A stretch of DNA of 6,831 bases from Ignavibacteria bacterium. Lineage in GTDB: Bacteria > Bacteroidota > Ignavibacteria > Tepidaquicellales > Tepidaquicellaceae. The notes under the pieces were generated by a model, which saw only the letters and a program-made list of their open reading frames with translations, was not told the origin of the DNA and searched no databases. The stretch lies in the NCBI GenBank assembly GCA_018058125.1, contig JAGPCH010000083.1, forward strand, positions 1 through 6,831, written 5' to 3'. This document shows positions 1-5,859 of this stretch, piece after piece. The stretch's first letter is position 1, and every line of letters begins with the position of its first letter. A program made the position numbers and the translations under genes.

Positions 1-113
1 ATATTAGCTCTTATAATGTTAAGATAATGTCTGAAATTATCTTTTGTGTTATTAAATTCAGGAACAATATTCCCGGAATTTTTAGCAGAGCCGTTTAGAC
101 TTGGTTTATTCAT
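1..113 (-). CDS. Partial divergent gene; N-terminus resembles a Wzz/Wzc-type polysaccharide co-polymerase
   Basis: This is the 5' end of a minus-strand gene that runs off the left edge. An ATG (complement of 111-113) opens a frame of 37 full codons with no stop. After a polar, Asn/Ser-rich stretch of about 22 residues, residues 23-37 read TKDNFRHYLNIIRAN. This lines up without gaps with residues 22-36 of the tyrosine-kinase co-polymerase encoded at 3475-5727 (SKDVLKEYINVLRQN), sharing K-D, Y, N, R and N plus several conservative matches. In that family this segment lies just before the first membrane helix of the Wzz domain. I infer a second co-polymerase or Wzc-like kinase transcribed away from the main operon. 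Only a short segment supports the family call, so the function is tentative, but a real gene start is likely given the upstream promoter-like elements. No Shine-Dalgarno is visible, as for the other genes here. Confidence 0.55.
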   Translation of the reverse strand, partial: MNKPSLNGSAKNSGNIVPEFNNTKDNFRHYLNIIRAN

Positions 114-205
114 TATTTGTTGAGAAAAGATATAGTAACTTTAACAGAATCAATACCTGAAAAGCGAAAAATCTGACAATCTAATTGTCTTTTTATAAGT
201 GTTTG

Positions 206-221
206 CAATAATTTATTATTG
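206..221. repeat. Short palindrome, possible operator
   Basis: CAATAAT at 206-212 is followed by TT and then its exact inverse ATTATTG at 215-221. The 2-nt centre makes it more plausible as a DNA-level protein-binding dyad than as an RNA hairpin. It lies in the leader of the minus-strand gene. In such AT-rich sequence a 7-bp inverted repeat can arise by chance. Confidence 0.3.
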
Positions 222-261
222 AAAATAAAAAACTAAATAATTTCCTTGAATTATTTAGTTT
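220..261 (-). terminator. Terminator-like hairpin in the leader of the divergent gene (possible attenuator)
   Basis: A perfect 13-bp inverted repeat has arms at 230-242 and 249-261 (AAACTAAATAATT and its inverse) with a 6-nt loop. Read on the minus strand the stem is followed directly by TTTTATTTTC (229-220), the U-rich tail expected of an intrinsic terminator. On the plus strand the tail (262 onward) is less U-rich. The stem is very AT-rich, so its strength is uncertain. It sits between the candidate minus-strand promoter and the minus-strand gene start, so it would act as a leader attenuator rather than an end-of-operon terminator. Confidence 0.5.
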
Positions 262-290
262 ATATTAGGAAAATTCATAATTTTAGCCTT

Positions 291-321
291 CAAAGATATA
301 ACCTTTAAATCATTTATTCAA
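291..321 (-). promoter_or_regulatory. Candidate Bacteroidota-type promoter for the minus-strand gene
   Basis: On the minus strand, TTG (complement of 319-321) is followed after 20 nt by TATCTTTG (complement of 291-298). This matches the Bacteroidota -33/-7 consensus TTG...TAnnTTTG, for which I recall a usual spacer of about 17-23 nt. Transcription would start near 284, leaving a leader of roughly 170 nt that contains the hairpin at 230-261. The assignment is by motif only. Confidence 0.45.
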
Positions 322-468
322 CGTATTTAATATTGCTTCAGATATACATTTGGTAGTTCTCAAAGTTAATATCTGCATCATAAAACCAGAAATGAAATGT
401 ATAAATATTTGGTTCAGCCAATTAGCATTTAATATCAGTTCAGACTTTAATTTAAGTTCATTTTTTTT

Positions 469-476
469 TATGTTTG
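469..476 (+). promoter_or_regulatory. Candidate -7 element for the plus-strand operon
   Basis: TATGTTTG matches the Bacteroidota -7 consensus TAnnTTTG and would place the transcription start about 20 nt before the TTG start codon at 506. No TTG -33 element is present at the expected distance; only an AT-rich stretch and a T run precede it. A second match, TACATTTG at 345-352, also lacks a proper -33 box and would give a leader of about 145 nt. Which of them is used cannot be decided from sequence. Confidence 0.3.
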
Positions 477-505
477 TTCAATTTTATATACATACAATTA
501 CTTAA

Positions 506-1051
506 TTGAGATCATTTTTTATCAGGTTCAGTATTCTCATAATTCTAACTATTCCATCTTCTCTTTTATCACAAATTGACAGGGAGAAAGTTGGAAACAA
601 CGAAATAAATTCCCAGCAAGGCGGGTATTATAATTACGGAGACAAAGACAGAGTAAATATTGAAGTAAATATATGGGGTTATGTAAAATTCCCCGGAAAA
701 TATTTAATCCCCAAAGGCTCAACTGTAATGGATCTCATTTCATATAGCGGTGGTCCTATAACCGAATCGAAACTTGAAGATATCAGACTTTTCAGACCAA
801 AAAACGACAGTTTAAAAACAAAAGATAAATTAATTAATATTGATTATAATGATCTTCTTTGGGATGCACCCCCTGAAGATCTGAGGAAATTTAAAAATAA
901 GATAAATTTACCTTTGATGCCTGGTGATATTCTTATCTTTACAGGTGAGCCCAGATATTTTGGAAGAGATAATGTAAATTTTATATTAAGTATTTCGGCT
1001 GTATTGATTTCAATCGGAATATTAATTGTGTCGATCGCAAATTCAAATTAA
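506..1051 (+). CDS. Small secreted SLBB-domain protein with C-terminal membrane helix (paralog 1)
   Basis: A 181-residue protein probably involved in polysaccharide export. Residues 1-22 form a signal peptide (Arg2 and Arg7, hydrophobic 8-21, cleavage likely after Ser22). There is no cysteine, so it is not a lipoprotein as Wza is. Residues about 50-147 form one SLBB (beta-grasp) domain, with the typical GYVKFPGKY strand-turn (58-66) and LMPGDILIF near its end (137-145). Residues about 157-177 form a hydrophobic helix ending four residues from the C-terminus. The Poly_export (PES) domain that precedes SLBB in Wza-type outer-membrane proteins is absent. The start is TTG at 506: a stop codon lies immediately upstream in frame, and any later start would remove the signal peptide. 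It is clearly paralogous to the product of 2867-3424. The first gene of the operon, it ends 55 nt before the NusG-like gene. The exact role (periplasmic adaptor or part of the channel) is inferred. Confidence 0.82.
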   Translation: MRSFFIRFSILIILTIPSSLLSQIDREKVGNNEINSQQGGYYNYGDKDRVNIEVNIWGYVKFPGKYLIPKGSTVMDLISYSGGPITESKLEDIRLFRPKNDSLKTKDKLINIDYNDLLWDAPPEDLRKFKNKINLPLMPGDILIFTGEPRYFGRDNVNFILSISAVLISIGILIVSIANSN

Positions 1052-1106
1052 ACTTTTGGATTTTTATTATTTATCTTTCTATAAAATATTGTTTTATACA
1101 ATTTGA

Positions 1107-1664
1107 ATGATGAAAATTGAGGATGATCAACATACATTAAATCAATCGGATAATAAGATAATCAATAGAAATTGGTATGTACTCCAGACCAGACCCAGAA
1201 AGGAAATTCTTGTCGTTTCTCAGGTGGAGTTAAAGAATATAGAAGTGTTTTGTCCTTTTATCGAAAAGATACAAATTTGGTCAGACAGGAAGAAAAAAGT
1301 TAAGGTTCCATTGTTTTCAGGTTATGTATTTGTAAAAGCTACTGTAGAGGAAAGAAAACGTGCAATTACGGATACAATAGGTGCTTTGAAATATATTTTT
1401 TTTCAGAAGAGACCAGCAATTGTAAAGAATGAGGAAATTGAATTAATAAAAAAGGCTTTGGAAGAGCCGGATAGAATTAGTATAGTAGATAAAAAAATAA
1501 AAAAAGGTGATCTGATCAAGGTTACTTATGGTCACTTTAAAGGAATGAAGGGTATTGTCAACGAGTTCAGAGGGAAATACAAACTTACTGTAAATTTGGA
1601 AGAGCTTTCATATTCTGTGAGTATAATTCTTAACTCTAATGAAATTGAGCAGATTGTCGATTGA
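1107..1664 (+). CDS. NusG/RfaH-family transcription antiterminator (UpxY-like)
   Basis: A 185-residue specialised NusG paralog that should bind RNA polymerase and reduce pausing or termination across the polysaccharide operon. The NusG N-terminal domain spans about residues 22-118, starting with NWYVLQTRPRKE (22-33) and including the conserved PLFSGYVFV strand (68-76). A KOW-type C-terminal domain follows at about 132-183, with KKGDLIKVTYGHFKGMKGIV (132-151). The 20-residue polar N-terminal tail is an extension. Core NusG is unlikely because that gene normally sits with secE and ribosomal protein genes; here all neighbours are glycan-export genes, as for UpxY in Bacteroides capsule loci or RfaH targets. 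Two adjacent ATG codons (1107 and 1110) are possible starts. Unusually, it is the second gene, behind a small SLBB gene, rather than the first. No UpxZ-like companion is seen. Family assignment is firm; operon specificity is inferred from context. Confidence 0.9.
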   Translation: MMKIEDDQHTLNQSDNKIINRNWYVLQTRPRKEILVVSQVELKNIEVFCPFIEKIQIWSDRKKKVKVPLFSGYVFVKATVEERKRAITDTIGALKYIFFQKRPAIVKNEEIELIKKALEEPDRISIVDKKIKKGDLIKVTYGHFKGMKGIVNEFRGKYKLTVNLEELSYSVSIILNSNEIEQIVD

Positions 1665-1671
1665 CCATATA

Positions 1672-1700
1672 TCTAGTTTTAATGGGATTTCTAGTTTTAA
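1672..1700 (+). repeat. Two direct copies of an 11-bp sequence
   Basis: TCTAGTTTTAA occurs at 1672-1682 and again at 1690-1700, an 18-bp period. It begins a few bases after the stop codon of the antiterminator gene, in the 159-nt gap before the epimerase gene. The gap holds no clear promoter or terminator. The repeat may be a binding site or just a local duplication. Confidence 0.5.
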
Positions 1701-1823
1701 AGAGTTTATTAAATTTTGTAGCAATTAAAAATAATTAAAATCCAAAGGCTTAAAATGTTTTATATGTGAGTCTATTAGCGGAGCTTTTAAAAAAATCTAA
1801 CAAAACATAAATTTTATCAATTA

Positions 1824-2750
1824 ATGAAATTTTTAATAACAGGCGGTGCGGGTTTTATTGGTTCAAATATAGCTTCTGAGCTGTTGAAAAAAGGTTATTC
1901 AGTAAGAATTCTTGATAACTTCTCATCCGGTAAAAGAGAAAATCTAAAGGGGATGGAAAAAGATATTGAATTGGTGGAAGGTGACATCAGAAGTTACCAT
2001 ATTGTTCAGGATTCACTGAAAGACATAGATATTGTCCTTCATCAGGCAGCTTTACCTTCGGTACCAAGATCAATAAAAGATCCTATTACAACGAATGATG
2101 TGAACATAAATGGTACTCTGAATATACTGGAAGCAGCTGTCGATATGAAAGTTAAAAGAGTAGTTTATGCATCATCATCTTCTGTTTATGGCGATAACCC
2201 TGTATTGCCGAAAGTTGAAACAATGATCCCCAATCCTTTGTCTCCCTATGCTGTATCCAAGCTCACGGGTGAAAAATACTGCAATGTATTCTCGCGAATT
2301 TACGGACTGGAAACAGTTTGTCTCAGATACTTTAATGTCTTTGGACCAAGGCAGGATCCTACTTCACAATATTCGGCTGTGATTCCAAAATTCATTAAAT
2401 CGATCAGTCAGGATATTCAGCCGGTAATTTATGGTGACGGAGAACAGTCAAGAGATTTTACTTACATTTCCAATGTCATTCAGGCAAATATTCTTGCTGC
2501 TACATCTGATTGCGAATCAGGTATTACATTAAACTGTGCTGTCAGCGGACAGATCACTTTGAATGATCTTGTTAAAGAAATGAATAAATTGATGAACAAG
2601 GATGTTAAACCAATATATGAAGGTACAAGAGCAGGTGATATCAAACATTCTTTTGCAGATATAAGTCTTGCTGAAAAGTCGATAGGATATAAACCTGTTG
2701 TATCTTTTCAGGAAGGTTTGAAGAAGACAATAGAAAGTTATCTTATATAA
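1824..2750 (+). CDS. NAD-dependent nucleotide-sugar epimerase (WbpP/GalE-type UDP-hexose 4-epimerase)
   Basis: A 308-residue extended short-chain dehydrogenase/reductase that most likely interconverts C4 epimers of a UDP-sugar such as UDP-GlcNAc/UDP-GalNAc, supplying a precursor for the glycan. It has the Rossmann NAD motif GGAGFIG (7-13), the acidic D31 ending strand 2 (ILDNFSSGK) and D54 in GDIR. The catalytic set follows: the serine cluster 117-120 and Y142-x-x-x-K146. Substrate-side motifs HQAALPSVPRSI (73-84), RYFNVFGPRQDP (168-179), GDGEQSRDFTYI (204-215) and GTRAGDIKHSFADI (267-280) are those of the WbpP/TviC-like group that accepts N-acetylated or bulky substrates. Small Ser276 in the last motif may correspond to the residue that governs access of the N-acetyl group, but I cannot confirm the alignment. 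At 308 residues it is somewhat shorter than WbpP (about 340). An alternative is a UDP-glucose/galactose epimerase; substrate specificity is inferred. ATG at 1824 starts directly at the Rossmann strand, as expected. Confidence 0.9.
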   Translation: MKFLITGGAGFIGSNIASELLKKGYSVRILDNFSSGKRENLKGMEKDIELVEGDIRSYHIVQDSLKDIDIVLHQAALPSVPRSIKDPITTNDVNINGTLNILEAAVDMKVKRVVYASSSSVYGDNPVLPKVETMIPNPLSPYAVSKLTGEKYCNVFSRIYGLETVCLRYFNVFGPRQDPTSQYSAVIPKFIKSISQDIQPVIYGDGEQSRDFTYISNVIQANILAATSDCESGITLNCAVSGQITLNDLVKEMNKLMNKDVKPIYEGTRAGDIKHSFADISLAEKSIGYKPVVSFQEGLKKTIESYLI

Positions 2751-2866
2751 ACTAAGGTAAATCCGATGTTGAAATATACTATTTTATGACTAAGATATTA
2801 TCAATAAATTTCATATATTTTAAATTAATTTTTTAAAACAATTAACAAATAAATCAGAAAAATAAT

Positions 2867-3424
2867 TTGATCTTAAAACGTTCGTATTTCTTAATAATAG
2901 TTTTATTTATAGTTTCCTTTCAAAACGGATTTTCTCAATTAGCAGACAGCATTTACACAAGAATCGGACCCGAAGAATTGCAACAATTTAAAGGGGGACA
3001 TTATTATAATTTTTCCGATAAGAATAAAGTGAATATTGAAATAATTTTACTGGGAAATCTTGCAGGGAAATATCTGATACCTGAAGGTACCAAGTTGTTC
3101 GATTTTCTGATTATGTCTGGAGCAAGCAGCTCAGCAATGCTTGAAGAAGTTAAGATAGTAAGATTTAAAAGTGATTCCCCAAAACTTCAGGCATCTGAAG
3201 TTCTGGAATTTAATCTTGACGGTCTTTACGGTGACAAGCAGGATATATTGAGACCATTAAGTAATCCCAATTTAAAACCGGGTGATATGGTGATTGTGCC
3301 CGAAGTTGATGATAGCCGGTCTTTATTTTATTATATTCAAACTACCATTACTTTTGTAAGTACATTAGTAACATTTTATTATCTGATAGATAATCTTATT
3401 TATCGTCAGCAATACAGAAATTAA
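2867..3424 (+). CDS. Small secreted SLBB-domain protein with C-terminal membrane helix (paralog 2)
   Basis: A 185-residue paralog of the protein at 506-1051 with the same plan: signal peptide 1-23 (Lys4, Arg5, hydrophobic 7-18, cleavage likely at FS-Q), a GGHYYNFSDKNKVNIE segment (43-58) matching GGYYNYGDKDRVNIE in paralog 1, one SLBB domain at about 55-146 ending with LKPGDMVIVPE (136-146), and a hydrophobic helix at about 153-177 followed by a short basic tail. It lacks a Poly_export domain and any cysteine. The strand-turn seen as GYVKFPGKY in paralog 1 is here GNLAGKY, two residues shorter and without the usual proline. The start is TTG at 2867: no ATG or GTG gives a product with the signal peptide, and the nearest upstream in-frame stop is at 2843. 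It lies 50 nt before the co-polymerase/kinase gene, suggesting a role beside that protein at the inner-membrane/periplasm interface. That role is inferred. Confidence 0.82.
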   Translation: MILKRSYFLIIVLFIVSFQNGFSQLADSIYTRIGPEELQQFKGGHYYNFSDKNKVNIEIILLGNLAGKYLIPEGTKLFDFLIMSGASSSAMLEEVKIVRFKSDSPKLQASEVLEFNLDGLYGDKQDILRPLSNPNLKPGDMVIVPEVDDSRSLFYYIQTTITFVSTLVTFYYLIDNLIYRQQYRN

Positions 3425-3474
3425 TTATTGATTTTTATTTAACCCCAAAGTAAAAATTTTAGATCTTTTAAATT

Positions 3475-5727
3475 ATGGCAAAAAATAATACCTATGATGA
3501 ATTTGATGATATAGATCAGCAGCAGGATAATATTCCTTCTAAAGATGTTCTGAAAGAATATATAAATGTTCTTCGTCAAAATCTCATCCCTATATTAATT
3601 ATACTTTCGGTAAGTATAATTTATACACTTATATATGTAAATACTGCAACTAATATTTACAGATCCGTTACAAGCGTAAAGATTGAAAGTCAGCAAGGAA
3701 ATATACTTAACACAAATTTCGGTCCGGATGTTGGAATGGGAACAACTGAAAAGTATATGTCAGTTCAGATTGCTGTTATGAAAAGTTTTGATATGAGAGA
3801 TAAAGTAGCTAAAGCTCTTATCGATTCATTTAATGTAGGGCACAGAAGTTACGCGTTATTACTCAACAGTTCTTTGCTGCCTGAAACTGTTGCTGTCTCT
3901 CAGGAAGTACTGAGAAGGGAACTCGGTAATTTTGTGACCATGTCTACTTTAAAAGGTCTGGATGCAATCAGTATAACTGCCGAAGGTCCGATATTCGATG
4001 AATTGCAGTATATTACAACTACTTATGCAAGAGTATATATCCAAAATAATGTAGAAAACAGCAGACTTGATATTACAAACGTAAAGAAGTTTATTATTGA
4101 TGAAAAGGAGAAAAAATTTAAGGAATTAAATGATGCAGAAACATCTATTGAGAATTTTCAGAAACGAACCGGCTACATGTCTCTTAATTCTCAAACAGAT
4201 GCATTGGTAAATAATATTGCGACGTATGAGTCAAATATTAAAACGAATGAACTGGATATGCGGATAAAGGAAAGTAATCTGGAAACGCTGAAAAAGGAAT
4301 TTGATAAAATGGATCCCCAGCTGTATGATTTTATTCAGGCGCAGATTAACCAGTCTTATCTTACAGCCATTCAGTCTCAGGTTGCAAATCTTGAAGTTCA
4401 AAGAGATGTTGAAATAGCCCCTATTGAGAACCCACAGGTAAAAGAAAAGACAAAAGAAATATTTGACAAAAAGCTTGAAAGTCTCAGAACAAAATTAAAA
4501 GAGCAGATTGAAATTATGAAGTCCGGTATCACGGCAAATACTCCGGCAGAAAAAAAGGCTTTAAGTGAACAGATTTTCAATACAAAGATGGATATTCAGG
4601 ATCTTCAGTTAAAAAACAGATCTTATCAGGATCTTATAAGAAATTCACAATCTGAGCTGACAAATCTTCCGGCTCAAATGGGAGAGCTTGTAAAACTTGA
4701 AAGAGAAAAGGCATCAGCTGAAAAATTATATACTGCATTAGAGCAAAAATATCAGGAAGCAACTATCAATGAAAGATCACGAGGCGGAAATGCTGATATT
4801 CTTGACCTTGGTCTTGATAATGACGGTCCTGTTGCTCCCGACAGACCTAAGATCATTTTGTTTGGAGTACTTATAGGTTTAGGACTTGGACTTGCTTTTG
4901 CATTTATCAGAAATTATCTCGATAAAACAATTAAATCTCCTGAAGAGCTCGAAGCTAAAGGTGCAAGTGTACTTTCATGGATCCCAAAAATAGAGACCAT
5001 GACTCAGAAAGGTCAGATCACTCCGGAGTTTATTGTAGGAAACAAATCAAACTCTGCTGCATCTGAAGCTTTCAAAGCTTTAAGAACAAGAATTCAATTT
5101 TCCAAACTTGAATCAGAACAGCTTAAGACAATACTTGTTACAAGTTCGATTCCGTTTGAAGGAAAAACAATTGTTGCTTCAAACCTTGCAGGTAGTTTTG
5201 CTCAGGCAGGAAAAAAAGTTCTTATTGTGGATTGTGACTTAAGAAAACCAAGAATTCATAATGTATTTGAAACGGATAAATTCCCGGGATTAAGTGATTA
5301 CCTGTTTACAAACGTAACGCTTGAGGATATAACGAAGCGAACACCTATGGACAACTTATATTTCATTACGAGCGGAACTATTCCGCCGAATCCTTCGGAG
5401 TTGCTCGGGTCAGTACAGATGAAACAGTTTATGCATAAGCTAAAAGAAATTTATGATATTATTATAATTGACTCACCGCCTTTTATAACTGTAACCGATT
5501 CGGAAATATTGTATAATATTACCGATGGTACTGTACTTGTATGTCAGGCAAATAAGACTCCATCGGATGCTTTCTGGAAAACTTATGACAGATTAAGTAA
5601 GAAATATCCGCATCACCTTCTCGGATGTGTATTGAATAATTTCAACTTCAAGAGTTCTTATGGTTATTACTATAATTACTATTATTATTATTCACAGCCG
5701 GAAGCTAACAAAAAAATATTGAAATAA
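3475..5727 (+). CDS. wzc: Wzc-type polysaccharide co-polymerase with bacterial tyrosine autokinase domain
   Basis: A 750-residue inner-membrane protein controlling chain length and export, close to E. coli Wzc in length (about 720). The Wzz domain begins near residue 24, with the first membrane helix at about 37-55. A long periplasmic coiled-coil region spans about 205-430 and contains the GNVR-like segment ELVKLEREKASAEKLYTALE (404-423). A proline-rich turn (P452, P455, P458) leads into the second helix (about 459-479). The cytoplasmic BY-kinase domain follows: EAFKALRTRIQF (531-542, related to the family's oligomerisation helix), Walker A SSIPFEGKT (557-565, Lys564), Walker A' VDCDLRKPR (585-593, Asp586/Asp588), PPNPSELL (637-644) and Walker B IIIIDSPP (662-669, Asp666). 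The C-terminal tyrosine cluster (729-739, nine Tyr) is the expected autophosphorylation tail. Phe561 replaces the Gly or Ser often found in PxEGK. The next gene is an ABC-exporter permease, an unusual partner for a Wzc-type protein. ATG at 3475 fits the polar cytoplasmic N-terminus. Confidence 0.94.
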   Translation: MAKNNTYDEFDDIDQQQDNIPSKDVLKEYINVLRQNLIPILIILSVSIIYTLIYVNTATNIYRSVTSVKIESQQGNILNTNFGPDVGMGTTEKYMSVQIAVMKSFDMRDKVAKALIDSFNVGHRSYALLLNSSLLPETVAVSQEVLRRELGNFVTMSTLKGLDAISITAEGPIFDELQYITTTYARVYIQNNVENSRLDITNVKKFIIDEKEKKFKELNDAETSIENFQKRTGYMSLNSQTDALVNNIATYESNIKTNELDMRIKESNLETLKKEFDKMDPQLYDFIQAQINQSYLTAIQSQVANLEVQRDVEIAPIENPQVKEKTKEIFDKKLESLRTKLKEQIEIMKSGITANTPAEKKALSEQIFNTKMDIQDLQLKNRSYQDLIRNSQSELTNLPAQMGELVKLEREKASAEKLYTALEQKYQEATINERSRGGNADILDLGLDNDGPVAPDRPKIILFGVLIGLGLGLAFAFIRNYLDKTIKSPEELEAKGASVLSWIPKIETMTQKGQITPEFIVGNKSNSAASEAFKALRTRIQFSKLESEQLKTILVTSSIPFEGKTIVASNLAGSFAQAGKKVLIVDCDLRKPRIHNVFETDKFPGLSDYLFTNVTLEDITKRTPMDNLYFITSGTIPPNPSELLGSVQMKQFMHKLKEIYDIIIIDSPPFITVTDSEILYNITDGTVLVCQANKTPSDAFWKTYDRLSKKYPHHLLGCVLNNFNFKSSYGYYYNYYYYYSQPEANKKILK
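5677..5691 (+). repeat. In-frame TAT/TAC trinucleotide run encoding five consecutive Tyr
   Basis: Codons 735-739 of the kinase gene are TAC followed by four TAT, preceded by further TAC/TAT codons from 5665. The run encodes much of the tyrosine tail. Gain or loss of a repeat unit would stay in frame and change only the number of phosphorylatable tyrosines. Confidence 0.7.
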
Positions 5728-5786
5728 TTTTTAAATTTAATTTAAAATATTTCAGTCTTTATCAGAATACATTGACGAATAATTCT

Positions 5787-5826
5787 TTTTTGACTAATTG
5801 ATTTGTATGAATCAATTAGTCAAAAA
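5787..5826. repeat. Perfect 17-bp inverted repeat (hairpin) between kinase and wzm genes
   Basis: Arms at 5787-5803 (TTTTTGACTAATTGATT) and 5810-5826 are exact inverses with a 6-nt loop (TGTATG). The T run lies in the 5' arm and the A run in the 3' arm, so neither strand has a U tail after the stem and it does not look like a normal intrinsic terminator. It lies 59 nt after the kinase stop codon and 33 nt before the wzm start. It could be an mRNA-stability or pause structure, or a protein-binding dyad. Confidence 0.75.
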
Positions 5827-5859
5827 TATTCAACCTTCGAGTAATCCAATAATTATATA

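Larger units (their letters stand above)
114..505. other. Divergent intergenic region (392 nt)
   Basis: No convincing gene is visible between the minus-strand start at 113 and the plus-strand start at 506. The region is very AT-rich. It holds a 7+7 bp DNA palindrome at 206-221, a 13-bp hairpin at 230-261, a candidate minus-strand promoter at 291-321, and two plus-strand TAnnTTTG matches at 345-352 and 469-476. A run of nine T residues lies at 461-469. It is probably the regulatory region driving both transcription units. Confidence 0.7.

Noticed and set aside
412..530. Five GTTCA pentamers at 412, 438, 456, 476 and 526
   Set aside because: Spacing is irregular (26, 18, 20 and 50 nt), flanks are not shared, and one copy is inside the coding sequence. 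A 5-mer at this frequency can be chance in AT-rich DNA.
1080..1098. Small inverted repeat TATAAAA/TTTTATA between the first two genes
   Set aside because: Seven A/T-only base pairs with a 5-nt loop and no U tail would be a very weak structure; expected by chance here.
1107..1664. Housekeeping NusG
   Set aside because: No secE or ribosomal protein genes nearby, and the gene sits within a polysaccharide export operon, so a specialised paralog is the better call.
1842..1850. GGCGGTGCG resembles the start of the RfaH ops element (GGCGGTAGC)
   Set aside because: It lies inside the epimerase gene and encodes the conserved GGAG of the Rossmann motif, so the resemblance is explained by coding constraint. 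It is not in a leader.
4398..4580. Open frame on the minus strand
   Set aside because: It is antisense to the coiled-coil region of the kinase gene, has no recognisable domain and is best explained as a shadow of that gene.
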